A DNA stretch of 64,000 bases from Heterocephalus glaber (taxonomy: Eukaryota; Chordata; Mammalia; Rodentia; Bathyergidae): assembly GCF_000247695.1 (NCBI RefSeq), contig NW_004624776.1:10251747-10315746 (forward strand), given 5' to 3'. The notes under the pieces are model-generated. The model made no database searches. It was given only the letters and a program-made list of their open reading frames with translations, and had not been told where the DNA came from. Position numbers and translations under genes: made by a program. Below are positions 47,656 to 59,965 of this stretch, one piece after another (within the stretch, counting starts at the first letter, position 1; each line of letters opens with the position of its first letter).

Positions 47656-49219
47656 CAATCTGGCTCACTTGATGAGTCAGGGTGAATGATCTCAAGATCA
47701 CTAATTGCATTTTCTAAGACCCTTTTTTCAACTAAGGTAAAGTTCACAGGCTCCGGAGATTACAGTATGAACTATTCAGAACACTACACTATAGAAATAA
47801 AATTGAGTTATATATACGGATTTTGTATCGTGCTACATACATAATTATGGCTCTGAAAAAAAGACAATTTCACTTACTCCTTTTTCCAATCTGTAAGTCA
47901 TTTTTCCTTTCTTGCCTTAATGCACTAACACATAAAACAGCACACTAAATTGAAGTAGTACAAGCAGATAGCCTTGTCTTACCTCTGATCTTAAGAGGAA
48001 AGCATTTCATTTTCCAATATTAACAATTTTAGCCATTGGTTTTTCATAGATGTACTCTGTTATGGTAGGGATGTTCCTTTCTATTCCTAATTTGCTGAGA
48101 GTTTTTACCAGGAATAGATGTTGGATTTTGTCTGATGCTTTCTATCTACTGATATGGTCATATTGATTTTGCTGGGGTAATATATTTTCAACTGATTTTT
48201 AAAATATTGAACGAACCTTAAATTAATGAGACAAGTTACACTTCATGATGTATTCAGTTTGCTAAGATTTCAATTACTAAAAATTTGTTAAGAATTTCTA
48301 CAACTAAATACAGATGGTTCCCAATATTCAGTTTTCTACTGGTGAAAGGTCTTTGGTTTTGATATCATAGTAACAGAATAAGCTAGGAAGTATTCCATCC
48401 TTTATAAATCTTTTTTTGTTTGTGTTGAGTTTGCACTAATTTCTTTCTAAAGTCTTAGGTAGAATTCACCAGGGAAGTCATTTGGGCTTTCTTGTGGAAA
48501 GGTATTTAATTACAAATTCCATTTATTTAATGGATTTAGAGCTAATCAAGTTGACCATTACTTCTTGAATGTACTCGGGTAGTTTGTGTCTTTCAAGATT
48601 CTTCCATTTCATCTCCTGTCAAATGTATAGCCATAATGTAGTTCATAATATTGCTTTAATAGTCTTATAATATCCGTAGAATCTAATGATTCTATTCCTA
48701 TTTCAGTTCTGATACTGGTAATTTTGTTTTATACCAATTTTCCTAAGCAATCTGGCTAGATTGTATCAATTTCACAGATCTCCTCAAAGAATCAGTTCTG
48801 GTTTCACCAGTTTTACACTATTTTTCTGTTTAATGTTCTATTATCTTTTTTTCTTTTCTTACAGTTTTTTGGGGTTTAATTTGCTTTTCTTTTTATAAAG
48901 AATTAAGCTAAGGTCATAGATTTGGGAATCTTAAGTTTCTTATACAGGAATTTGGGGCTATAAATCTTCTTGTGATAACTGACTTAGTGGTATCCCATAA
49001 CTTTTGATGTTTTCATTTTTATCAAGTTCAAAATACTTTTTTATTTCTCTTTAGATTTTTCTTTGACTTCTGAGTGATTTAAAAGTGTGTACTCATTTTC
49101 CAAATACATGAAGATTCTCCAAAAATCTTTGTGTTAATTATTTCTAACATAATTCCATTGTGGTCAGAAAATATATGTTTGATTTATATTCTTTTGTATT
49201 TATTGACATTTGTTTCGTT

Positions 49220-49312
49220 CTTTTTTTTTTTTTTTTTTTTTGTACTGGGGATTGAGCTCAGGACCTTACACTTACAAGGCAGGCAGCACCACTGAGCTAA
49301 CTCCCCAGCCCC
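49220..49312 (-). mobile_element. ID SINE, first of a head-to-tail pair
   Basis: T(n) head, TGTACTGGGGATTGAGCTCA ... GAGCTAACTCCCCAGCC. Confidence 0.9.
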
Positions 49313-49317
49313 CAAAG

Positions 49318-49402
49318 TTTTTTTTTTTTAGTATCAGGGATCAAACTCATGACCTTGCACTTGCAAGGCAGGTGCAGTGCCACTGAGCTAAATCCCCTAC
49401 CT
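49318..49402 (-). mobile_element. ID SINE, second of a head-to-tail pair
   Basis: T(n) head, AGTATCAGGGATCAAACTCA ... GAGCTAAATCCCCTACC. It abuts the previous copy. Confidence 0.9.
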
Positions 49403-50104
49403 TGGTCAGTGTTCTTTAAGTGCACCTGAAAAAAATATGCATTTGGATGTTGCTGGGCACAGTGTTCTATAAAGTGTTAATCAGAACAAATTGGTTTTTA
49501 GAGTAATTCGTCCCCTATCCCCTTACTGATTTCCTCTCTCTCTCTCCTATTGAGATAAGAGTGTTGAAATTCCTATTTCTCCTTGCAATTCTATCAGGCT
49601 TTGGTCTCATGTATTGTGAAGCTGTTATTAGCTGCACAAATATTTACGAATGGAATATCCATCCTTTTGATGAACTTGACAGAGAAATTACTATCTCCAG
49701 TAATATTTTCTTCCTTCAAATCTAGTATGTCTGACATAAATATAGCTACATGAGCTTTCTTTTGACAAGCTTGGTATAACTTTCAACCTTTTTATCATTT
49801 TAAAGTAGTTTACTTTTTAGCTTCATATAGTTGAATCTTGCATGTTTTTTATTCCAGTCTGCAAAACTGCCTGCTATTGTGATGTTTAGACAATGCACAT
49901 TTAATGTGAGTAGTAGTAGTATGACTGGATTCAAACCTATCATCTTGTTTTTTGTTCCATCTGATGTCCTTTGCTCCCTTTTTTGTCTTTGAGATTAACT
50001 AAGTAATATTTTATTTTATCTCCTCTTGACTTACTAGCTGAAATTCTTCTATTATTATAGCGGTTGCCTTAGGTTTTAAAGTACTAATCTTTATCACCAA
50101 CTGT

Positions 50105-50500
50105 CCTAGACTACTAAGACTATAATAACAAAATATCAGACATTAACAATAGAAATCCATTTGCTCAGAGTTTTACAAGCAAGAATTCTAAGATCAAGGT
50201 ACCACCAGGGTGGCTTCCTATGAGACCACACTCTGCTTCCTAGATGGCTGCCTTTTCAATGAATCTTCACATTGCCCTTTCCATGTGTACTCCCAGTCCA
50301 AGTGTGTCTCGCTTCCTCATTTTATAAGGAAGGACTACAGTCATTCTTGCTTAGGGCCCCATCCTTATGTCTTCATTTAACCTCAATTTCTTCTTCAAAG
50401 GCCCAATCTCCAAATACAGTCCCAAAGTGGGTTAAGGCTTCAACATATATGAAGGGAGGTGTGCATAATTCAGTATATATAACACTATCATCCAGTCCTA
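50105..50500 (+). repeat. Second copy of the same unassigned mammalian repeat
   Basis: Same landmarks in order: a TATAATAACAAAATATCAG-like start, GAATTCTAAGATCAAGGTAC, GGCCCAATCTCCAAATACAG and AAGGCTTCAACATATATGAA. A 104-codon plus frame (50272-50586) overlaps it and is not a gene. Confidence 0.6.
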
Positions 50501-50852
50501 TTACTACAGATATGAGATATTATATTTTTCATTTCTACCCTCAGACATTTTGCTGTCATCATACTGTTCATGTTAAGACCCTATAAGCTCACTGTTACTA
50601 TTTTTGCTTTTAACAGTTAATTATCTTTCAAAGCAAATTAAATTTTAAAGAAAAGCATTTCTTATATATACAGTTACTATTTCAAGTGTTCTTCATTCCT
50701 TTGTGTAGGTCCAGATTTCCACATGGTAACATTTTCTTTCTGGTTAAAGTATTTCCTTTAATATTTACTGAAGTATATATCTGTTGGTGATGAATTCTTT
50801 AAAATTCCTTTAGAATATTTGAAAGTCTTTTCACTTTTTAAAAAATTTTCTG

Positions 50853-50925
50853 TGCAGTGCTGGAGACCAAACCCAGGAGCTCATGCACACTAGGTAAGTG
50901 TTCTAGCAATGAACTATACACCTAG
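50853..50925 (-). mobile_element. Older ID SINE
   Basis: GTGCAGTGCTGGAGACCAAA ... TGAACTATACACCTAG. TTTTCACTTTTTA flanks both sides. Confidence 0.8.
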
Positions 50926-51189
50926 TTTTTTCACTTTTTATCACAAGAAACAGCACATTTTACTATCTTTCACTAAAGATAACATCTTAAATAACCGTAA
51001 CACATTTTCAAAACCATAAAATAAACATGTATAATAATTTTAACTAAACTACATGACTAATTTGAATTTCACCTGTTTTCATATGCACTGATTTTTATAC
51101 GGTATTTTTTCCAAATACATAATTCTAAGCTGACATTTTTTTCTTCTTGTATTTTAAATACAGGTACTATATTGTAATCTGGTTTATAG

Positions 51190-51800
51190 TACTTTTTAAA
51201 TTTTTTTTTTACTTTTATTAGTACTGTACATGTTTACAATGCGTAATGATAACATTCACTGTGGCGAACTGGTATATGTACATAACACATTTCAATTTTT
51301 TCCTTTCTCTCTACCCCCTTTTATTTTGCTGGCATTAGATTATTTATAGAAACTTATAAAGTTAATTATCATATATGATTCAAAACCAGACATAATAGGC
51401 CAAAACACATATAAAACATGTAAGACAATTATACTAGGTCAAGGTACACTTTTAGATATGTTTGTGCTGGATTACAATAATTTCTTTTTCTTTTTGCCTA
51501 TTATCTTTTATTTCATACTATATATATGTTAAGTTTTTCATATAAGAAAAACCATGCAATATTTAATTGTATGTCTGAGTTACTTGACATTATGATCTCA
51601 AGGTGCATCCATTTTCTTACAAATGACTCAAGTTTATCCTTCTTTATGATAGAGTAGTACTCCATTGTGTATAAACACATTTTCTGTATCCATTCATCTG
51701 CTGATGGATATATGTCCGTGCTATTTCCAGGATTTAGCTATTATGAATTATGCTGCTATAAACATGAGTATTCACACATCACTGTAGTATGATGTCAATA
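51190..51800 (-). mobile_element. L1 3' end, antisense, different subfamily
   Basis: Begins with a T-rich head (51199-51210) and carries GTAGTACTCCATTGTGTATAA, TGATGGATATATGTCCGTG and TGCTGCTATAAACATGAG, the antisense ORF2 tail. Its 3'UTR differs from the copies at 1-615 and 47105-47655. Confidence 0.7.
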
Positions 51801-52083
51801 ACTCTTTGGGGAAGAAGGTTTATAATATTTCTAATGCAAAATCTGCTATCATTATCTTTGTTCTGTTAAAAATGGGGTTTTTTTTCCTTAGGTCTGTTGC
51901 TTTGATATGGCTTGATATAAATTTTTTTGTATTTCTGGAGCTTATGGTTCACTGGGCTCCTTTGATCTGTGGATTTACAGTTTATATCAAATATGGAAAA
52001 TACGTGTTCATTCTTTTTCAGAATATTCTTTCTTTACAATCTACCTGCTCATCTTTAGAGACTCCAATTACATATATACCAGG

Positions 52084-52450
52084 TGTTGGGGTTTAGATCA
52101 AGAATGTACCCCAAAGACCTCGTGTACTCGCATGTGGGACTTTTGGAAAGGTAATGGACTACAGGGGTGCTATACTCCCTGGTAATCGGCTGAGTGTGCT
52201 GTTGGGAGACAGGGTCTGGTACAAAAAGGCAGATCACTGAGTGCACAACCTGAAAGGGTCACTTCTCGGCTCCTCCCTTCTCTCTCTGCTTCCTGGCCAC
52301 TGTGACACGAGCAACTTTCCTCTGCTCAGGCCCTTCCACCATGCCCTTCTGCCTTGGAGACAGCCAATGATGGACTGTTAACTGTGAGCCAAAATAAACC
52401 TTTCCTTTAAGTTGTGGGTGTTGGGAATGTGTCCCAAAGATGGGAAAGTA
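52084..52450 (+). mobile_element. Solo LTR-like element (MaLR/ERVL type, tentative)
   Basis: This block is GC-richer than its surroundings. It begins TGTTGGGGTTTAGATC and carries the CTCTCTCTGCTTCCTGGCCA and GTGAGCCAAAATAAACC blocks seen in mammalian MaLR-type LTRs, the latter including an AATAAA polyadenylation signal near the 3' side. There is no internal retroviral coding sequence. The exact 3' edge and family are uncertain. Confidence 0.5.
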
Positions 52451-52872
52451 ATTAAAACACTAGGCCATTTGATGTTACCCCACACCTTTTTTTTTTTAAA
52501 GTTTCTATTGCTATACATTCAAGTTCCCTACACTCTTCTTCTCCAAAGCCTAGTCTATTAATTCCAAAATCTAATCTACCAATCCCATCCAATCTATTTT
52601 TGTTTAAGACACTGTAGTTTTAAACACTCAAAAGTTTAGTTTTCAGACACATATTCCACATCTATACTTACATGTTTAATCTTTCCTTTAGTTTCCTAAA
52701 CATACGCAATTCTGTTATAGTAATGGTTTTGATGTTGGTGTACAGTTTCTGTATTACTTCTGGGTGAATTTTGATTGACCGCATCTTCTTCTCTCTATGG
52801 ATTTTAATTTCCTACCTCTTAATTTGACAGAGTAACAAATATTATGACTTTGATATCCTTTGGTGCTGTATT

Positions 52873-53024
52873 CCTTTTTTTTTTTGGAGACAGAGACTCA
52901 TGCTGTGGTTCAGGCTGCCCTTGGCCTTGAACTATGTAGCCAGGCTAGCCTCAAATTCATGGGGATCCTCCTGCCTCAGTCTCCTCAATGCTGGAATTAT
53001 AGGGGTGTACCACTATGCTCAGCT
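52873..53024 (-). mobile_element. B1 SINE with internal duplication
   Basis: T(n), GGAGACAGAGACTCATGCTG ... GGCCTTGAACTATGTAGCCA ... TGCTGGAATTATAGGGGTGT. Confidence 0.88.
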
Positions 53025-53213
53025 TGGTACTGTATAAATATCTTTGGCCATTGTTCTTCATTGTAGTTAAGCTGCTTAAAAACTAGTTTGATCCTTTCAG
53101 GTCTTCCTTTTAAACTTTGTAGGATGGATTAGGAAAGCATTTATCTTAAGGCTAACTTGGCCCCAATAGTGAGGTAAATGCCTTCCTCATTACCCTACTT
53201 GATACTTCATAAA

Positions 53214-53714
53214 TTATGAAGTTTTCCATGTTGGCTGGTGGGAATAAAAGTATTCTTCATCTTGTATGAGCTCTGAGAATTGTTTCCTGTGATCTTCTAA
53301 AGAATTTATTTTCCCAGCTTGAATAACCTCATTAACATCCTGTGATCCATCAGATCTCACAGACTCAAAGGAAACACTTTGCAAATCTTCAGCATTTTCA
53401 CTGTGTGAGGGATGAACCCTCTTCACTACTTTTTCTTCCAAACTGTAGTCAGTTAGGCTGCTGTGGATTTTCATTTTGGCTTCTTCAATTCAGACAAATC
53501 ATCAGGCTCTTCCAGAGTTCCTTCTCCCTGCACCAGGCATGGCAGTCTCCCAAAGCACTAAACAGGGAGTAATCACAGCTCCTACTTCATTTGTTTTCTA
53601 TCTTTCAGGAATCGCTGAGCTTCACTGCCTAATAAGTTTTGAAAATTATTGTTTGTATATTTTGTTTAGTTTTTTAGTTGTATATGAAGAGAAGTCCAAT
53701 CCCCATTCTTCCAT
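53214..53714 (-). pseudogene. Candidate decayed processed pseudogene, parent not identified
   Basis: The minus strand from 53474 to 53214 holds an open frame of 86 codons with protein-like, low-bias composition (containing SLEEKVVKRVHPSHSENAEDL and QFSELIQDEEYFYSHQPTW). Upstream, the coding-like reading continues in another frame (LVQGEGTLEEPDDLSELKKPK), implying a 1-base frameshift near 53480. Further fragments, with in-frame stops, run back to a Met (MEEWGLDFSSYTTKKL) at 53714. That pattern, an intronless series of coding-like blocks broken by shifts and stops, suggests a retrocopy of roughly 165 codons. I do not recognise the parent. No poly(A) tail or target duplication is visible, and a B1 SINE lies about 190 bp beyond the 3' end. 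A host exon is unlikely, since no acceptor and donor pair fits. Confidence 0.45.
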
Positions 53715-54316
53715 GTTGTCCAAAGATGAATCTATTAGCAATATTTTCAAAACAAACAAAAATTTCTTATTCAAGCTTATCAATATATAAAATTCAGCCA
53801 ACACTTTCTTGGTTACATCAGACATCCACTAGCATAGAGGTGTTTTGTAACTACCATTTCAAACAACTTATGAGCAAATCAATGCACTTCTTTATAAAGT
53901 TAGTTTTCAAGGTTTTATGTGCTTTATGTATAACATCTTTCCTAAATATTATACTTCAATTATTCTTTTGATAATGCCAACATGTTTGAAGCTCCAAGAA
54001 ACAGAATCTATTCTACAATCTAAATATTTCTCAAATTCAACTACTTCTACTGGCATCACTGTCAGTGCCTTAGTCTAGGCCACAATCAGCTCTATTAGGT
54101 TTACTGCAACAGGATCCCAATTGACCAGACTCTAGGCTTTCTCATCTCAGTTATCTCCTGTGTTTCAGCTGAGAGAGAAAGCAACAAACAAAAGAAAAGG
54201 AGGAACAAGAAGAAAGAGAAAGGGAAAAAAGGAAAGTTTTCTTTGATAACTTTATGATTGAAATATAATCACACTACTAGGTCAAGACATTGCTGTCTTT
54301 GGCTAAATTAGGCTAA

Positions 54317-54346
54317 TTTATAATATATATATATATATATAATATT
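54317..54346. repeat. AT microsatellite
   Basis: An uninterrupted (AT)n run within AT-rich sequence. Confidence 0.85.
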
Positions 54347-54472
54347 AATACTAATCTTTATCTTCTCTTTTTTCCAAAACCAGTCTCAAATCTTCCATCA
54401 TCATTACTTTTTTGTTCCTCTTTTTGGGGTGACAAAGGGAGCATAGTTGGGACTAACGTAAAAGATTCAGGT

Positions 54473-54500
54473 CGTGTGTGTGTGTGTGTGTGTGTGTGTC
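54473..54500. repeat. TG microsatellite
   Basis: A pure (GT)n run of about 13 to 14 units. Confidence 0.95.
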
Positions 54501-55299
54501 CCCTGCAAAAGCAAAGAGCACTGAATTATTCAGGAATGTAGAAAACAGAAGCTAATAGGGAAAAAGGCATAAAAATACAAGATTCATGGATGTAAAGGGC
54601 AGCTCTATTCAGGCCTATTTTTACTACTCTTTCATGTTCATAAATAACACACAATAAAGAGGAAGAGAATGGGATGGAAAGGAGAAGTCAACTGGTAACC
54701 AAAACCTCCAAGTTTACATTTCCACAGATTAAAAACTAGTAATAATAATAATGGGTTATTTCCCCTTATTTCAAGCATATCCAAATATGGTCAATTTAAG
54801 ATTTATTATTAAAATATACTCATCTTCTGGGTTATTCAGAAACTGATCTATTTTAAAACTGTCAAGTTTTATCTCCTAAGTTAAAAGTAATACCTAAATA
54901 TTATTGCTTTTGCAAAAGTAGTCTAGTAATAGTTTAGAAATATTCTGAACCAAACTAGGCCCTCTGATTTAAGCATCCCAACAGAATAAACATGATTTTC
55001 TAAATCAGATAAAATTGGTAGAGTTAACAGAAGAAAACTGATCACTAATATTTCCAATAGATTTATATCAATGTTTCTTTAAATAACTTTAAGGGGAAAA
55101 TAGTATGTGGATATTAGAATCTGTCAAAATGAAGATCAATTAATAGCAAGCCTTATATTATGACAGAATAAAACAAAACTTTTCAGGAGCTCAGCATAAA
55201 GTAATTCTCTCTATATAATAGCCTGAAGGTATAGGCACCTAAATTTCCAAAGATATTTGCTAGTTCATACTTTACAAAGTTTGTCAGAAATTGGTACTA

Positions 55300-55860
55300 T
55301 TAGAAACATTCCTAGTAATTTAGTATATCCTTCTTAATGACAGTTTGATAATATGTGTCAAAATGAGAAATACGGATGCCCTTTTACTTAGCAAATTCAC
55401 ATCTACAGATAAGAGATAAGAAGAAAACTGACACAAATAGAAAATACTGTTTAGCACAGTATTTTTAATTTTTTTTTTTGCTTTTAAAAAAACCCTAAAA
55501 TATCAGTGGAAAGTCTGGTTATGTGGATCACAGTACATACAATAGTATGTAATTATTAACAATTATGTGGATTGATATATTTTTAAATAATGTGGAAAAC
55601 AGATCTCTAATACTATTGAGTAAAAATGAAATGAAGTAAAACCAAATTTAAGGTGCAATGCAGCAATAATGGTTTGCTTATGCCTGGGACAAAAGGCTGG
55701 CAGGAAGTATGTGTGCAGACAGACATTTGTATAAAATTTTTAAAAAAACTAAAAGACACTGAAACATTAACAAAGATACTACCTCTAGGTGGTGAGGTGC
55801 TGAGAGTATTTTTGCTTTCTTCTTCGTACTTTTCAGGTGTGCCCGCACTTTTTCAGTAAA
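55300..55860 (+). mobile_element. Old L1 3'-end fragment, sense
   Basis: A weak but ordered match to an L1M-type ORF2 tail and 3'UTR (GTATGTAATTATTAACAATT, GGTGCAATGCAGCAATAATG, ACTACCTCTAGGTGGTGAGG). Not coding. Confidence 0.5.
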
Positions 55861-57182
55861 CACTGGTCATTTTTAGAAATAAGATTTTTTTTAAAAAAGA
55901 TTTCAGATTTATAAATCGTGAAGCCACTTGCACCATTACCTTTCATTTGCATATCATCACTGAAAGGAGTGGTATTATCATGAGAATTCACATAAAATAG
56001 GTAACATCTAAATTGAGACCAGCAGAATGAATACACATGAAAAGAGGAAGTCTGTATCTGAGAAATAGATGTTTAAATCAAAACCGGGTGACTTAAAAGT
56101 CTGAAGTTATTTACATATCAAAGTGCTCCAGTAACAGCAACCATTAAGTCACAGGGTGATCATATCACCTAGTTCATTCCCAATACAGTACTACTCTCCT
56201 CAAAAGGAACAAAAGTATGCATTTAGATTGGTCAAAGAGTAGTCCAGAAAAGTGAGACTATCACAGAATTGAAAGTAGCAAGAATTACTGAATAAAACTA
56301 CAAGTATTTCCTATATACTTATGCAAGTCTTCTATCCATAGTTATATGATAAAATCATTTGTCTCATTCCACAACAAGTAGAGATTTAGAAGCATTTTTC
56401 TTAACCAAGAATTCTGTCATATTTAGTCATAAAGTTAACATATATTAAGATTTTCACATTTCTTTCCGCAAATACTATGTCATAAAACTGCACCAAGGAA
56501 AATGTAAGAAGATGTATGAAGCATTACATTTCAGGACTAACAGGCCAAATACTCGTCTAACTAATAATTACTAGTTGAGGTTCATTCATTTGATTATTTA
56601 AATAATAACTAAAAGTCACTGTGCTGGGCACTTTGCAATGCACTGTAGAGAAGACATGTAAATCACAGGTCTGTGTTCTACCAATTCATAGGTTGGCACT
56701 TCACAGTTATAGATTATATCCTGAACTCAATATTCTTTCAACAGCGCAGAACATAGATGCAAAAAAAAGTGCTGTATGTACAATATGCCACATATTGTTA
56801 GCATATATGACAAGTTATATAAATGATTAATTAGAATATGGTCAATGCTAGGAAAAAGTGAGCAAATGCTATCTAATTAGATCATTAAACCATATGCTTG
56901 AATTGAATCCTCAAATGACAAGTCTACTAAATGAAAACAGAGAAAACAGTACACCAGCCAATTACATGTTCAAAGCCTGAAGCTCAAAGAGCGTGGAATT
57001 TCTCAAGGAACTGAAAAGACACTGTAAGTAGTTTGGTTAAGTCTGCAGTACTAAACAAGAGCAAGCTCAAAAGCACCTTCTATGCTTTCTTGTGGAATGT
57101 GGTCTTTTTCTCCTACTAACACAAGACTAGAAGATAGGTAAGAAAGTAGTGGTTTCAGAGAAGATTAAAAGCAGAAAACCAG

Positions 57183-57269
57183 GGAGGGGGATTTAGCTCA
57201 GTGGTGCCATCACCTGCCTCACAAGCACAAGGTCCAGAGCTCAATCCCAGTACTCCCCACCCCCCACAA
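57183..57269 (+). mobile_element. ID SINE
   Basis: GGAGGGGGATTTAGCTCAGT ... GAGCTCAATCCCAGTAC, then a C/A-rich tail. Flanks AGCAGAAAACCAG and AGCGGAAAACCAG. Confidence 0.88.
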
Positions 57270-57744
57270 AAAAGTCTCTTTCAAAAGCGGAAAACCAGAT
57301 AAGAAACCATAATAGTAATAGTTGCAGTAAGAAGTACAGGTAGACCTAAATTATAATTCAGTAAAAGTGAAGACAATTTCAAAGTAGTGCAAGCAACAGT
57401 TCTTCGTGGATAACGCAAGTGGCAGGTAAAACAGAAGTCATGAAAAGCTCACAGACACTTAGGGCTATCAATAAACTAGAAAATGGGCATATAGTTGTGA
57501 GTATGAACAGGTTGGTATAAATGAGCAAGTTTTTAGGAAAATATATGGTTATTTTCAACATGTTGAATTTGAAGCCTTATACAAAGAAGTTCAAAATGAG
57601 CTAGAAATAAAATATTTACCGTGACTGCAAAAGACTAGAAGAGAGAAAAAAAATCTGGGAGTCATGGAAGAGTCGTTGAGAGCAAGACAAAAGACAAGAA
57701 GTTTTGAGGGGAAAAAAAATGAAGAACAATCTAAGAGCTAAGAG

Positions 57745-57835
57745 AAAAAGTTAGAGAAAGAGAGAGAGAGGAAGAGGAAGAGGAGGAGGGAGAAGAAGAG
57801 GAAGAGGAGGAGGGGGGAAGGAGGAGGAGATGACA
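57745..57835. repeat. GA/GGA-rich purine tract
   Basis: Runs of GAGAGAGAG, GAAGAGGAAGAGGAGG and GGAGGGGGGAAGG; almost no pyrimidines. Confidence 0.9.
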
Positions 57836-57896
57836 ATGCCAACTGCAGGAGAAGTCAAGTAAGAACACCACTAGTAACTGGCAATCAAAACCAGAT

Positions 57897-57915
57897 GATA
57901 CCAGTAACTGGTATC
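57897..57915. repeat. Short perfect inverted repeat
   Basis: GATACCAGT, one spacer base, then ACTGGTATC. No T-run follows, so there is no terminator reading. Confidence 0.8.
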
Positions 57916-57930
57916 AAAAAAACAGCGGTG

Positions 57931-58029
57931 TGGGTCAGGGATTTAGCTCAGGGGTTCTGCCGCCTGCCTCATAAGCGCAAGGTCCCAAGTTCAAATTCAA
58001 TCCCCGGTACCAAAAAAAAAAAAAAAAAA
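57931..58029 (+). mobile_element. ID SINE with a small B-box duplication
   Basis: TGGGTCAGGGATTTAGCTCA ... AAGTTCAAATTCAATCCCCG-GTACC-A(n). Flanks AAAAAACAGCGGTG and AAAAACAGTGGTG. Confidence 0.9.
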
Positions 58030-59489
58030 ACAGTGGTGAAAGGGAAAGGGAAAATACTGAAAACTACAGGATGAAAGAAAGTGAAAAAAGAGCCACAACA
58101 AGTAGAAACCACTCCCCAAACTACTGCCCAGTTGCCTAAAGGTACTGACTAGTGAACATTTCCTTGTAGAAGAAATCTGTTCTGCAGCTCACCAATTAAC
58201 AGGAGAGACTTAATCACGGCAGGTTTATAAGCTAGAAGAATCAAGAGAGACTAAGGAAAAATTGAAGCGTTAAATAAAAGAATAAGTTGCCAGAAGGAAG
58301 AAGGATGTCTTTCAGAGGATATAATAAAGGAGACAGGAAGAAATATAGCAAGAAAGGATATGCACAATTGTAGATAGGTAGAAAGCACAAGAAACCATTC
58401 ACTCTCAATGGCCTTTTTTGTTTTGGTCTCTTTGAAGAACACTTGTGGCCCTTACTCAAAAATGCAAGGGAGGGTGAGTGAGGTTTGAGAAAAAATGTTC
58501 AAGGTTTAGAAGAGCAACTATAGAGAAGGGGGAAAGAGGGGAGGGAAGAAGGAAAAGGTAGGACAGGGAGTATATTTACAGTAAGGCCACTGCAGCTGCA
58601 TTTGTAGCTCTATAACTTAAGTACCAAGAAACTAAAATCTAAGCAGAAGAGATTGAAAATTTACATTTATAAAAGCCAATCTATTCCATCGAAAGCCTAA
58701 ATTTTCCCATTTTTAGGATATGAAGACTAAAAATCACCTGAAGTAACAGCTAAACCCAATGAGTAACAAGACTGAAGGGTATCCAGTAAGTTTCCAAAAT
58801 CTTCCTGAGATCTTGAAAGCACCAATTATAAGCAACCAGGATTCACAAGAGAATTTATGAGCCATGAGATTTTAATGTGAGCCTTATTTTTTTTATAAGA
58901 AATACTATTTAATCCCAGTCTGAAAGGATAAAAGTATCATAAAAAGAGATAGTGACAAGCAGCTAATGAAGTCAGATAGATCCTCTAACACATCCAACAG
59001 TCCAATAGTTCTTATTCACGTATACCATTTTTCTGGGTAAAGGAAAAATAATACTACTACTTCTAATGTATGACTTATAACTCCATTATTTTAAAAAGCA
59101 TGAGACAACGTGAACATTATTAATTTAAAATATTTATTTGTATTTCTTTAATATATTGATATATTTAATATTTATTAACATTTATTTTTAGGTAAATCTT
59201 AACTTGCGATACTATGGCAAGTTTACAAAATCATGATTTCCCCAATCCTTTCACTCAAGTTGATACCTAATTCTCACATGAAGAAGCATACTAAGTTATT
59301 CCTTCAAAAACTAAGGGGATTTAAAACTAAGTTTTGAAAATATTCAAGTCAGTATTAGAATGTAAGCCCCCAGAGAGATCAAATGTTAGTCTTCCATTCT
59401 AAACATACCATGATATACCATCACATGTGTATGACTGTTACAGACTGCACCCTAAATAAAGACAAAGTTCAATTTCAGGAAGTTAAGTA

Positions 59490-59640
59490 CAACTAGAAGA
59501 ATGAACATTTATTTAGTATCTATTATGTGCTTGAAAATTTGAATCCTTGCAACAATTCTAGAGTAGGTGATAAACTATTTCAACTTCAAGCAAAGACATT
59601 TGAACTGTGTAACCACAAAAAATATGAAGGACCTTGAATT
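59490..59640 (-). mobile_element. MIR relic
   Basis: AACATTTATTTAGTATCTAT TATGTGCTTG and AATCCTTGCAACAATTCTAG fit antisense MIR. Confidence 0.55.
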
Positions 59641-59965
59641 CACATTTAGACTGTCAGATCGAGGGAGGGGTAATCAGCTTAGGCAGAGACTAAAGGGAAA
59701 GATCAAAGTGAATTTGTACTTTGGTGAAATAAAGTGTTGCTGATGTGGCATCTCATGTGATCTTCTGCTTGGTGTTTTGGCTGAGAGCTTGAGAAAAATA
59801 CAAAACAGAGACATTTTATCACTAAACAATGTTTAGAAGTAGTTAGGACTATTATAGGGTTCAGATGATTTAAAAATGTAAAAAATATGTACTAAGACAA
59901 AGTTAAACTTTTGAGTTTTAAAAAAATGGAAGATCTCTAACATTCCAAAAGAAATAACCATCTTA

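Larger units (their letters stand above)
46606..47805 (+). repeat. Unassigned mammalian interspersed repeat, split by younger elements
   Basis: The part at 46606-46885 (TTTCCTATAGCTGCTATAAC, CAGTTCTGGAGGCAGAAGTC) and the part at 47660-47805 (GATCTCAAGATCACTAATTG, AAAGTTCACAGGCTCCGGAG) belong to one widespread mammalian repeat whose family name I cannot give with confidence. Between them lie a B1-ID SINE and an L1 3' end. A second copy is at 50105-50500. Confidence 0.6.
45010..50075 (-). mobile_element. Old L1, antisense, interrupted by several younger insertions
   Basis: Read from low to high coordinates this is the reverse complement of an L1 3'UTR and ORF2. The 3'UTR lies at 45010-46110, ORF2-derived sequence at 46270-46605 and 47810-49215, and more 5' ORF2 at 49405-50075. 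Breaks are explained by an ID SINE (46171-46264), a split repeat block (46606-47805) and two adjacent ID SINEs (49220-49402). The L1 text resumes on the far side of each insertion (for example GATTTTGTATCGTGCTAC at 47820). No intact reading frame remains. Confidence 0.75.

Noticed and set aside
50272..50586. 104-codon plus-strand frame
   Set aside because: Mostly overlaps the unassigned interspersed repeat at 50105-50500, whose other copy (46606-47805) does not share an equivalent open frame.
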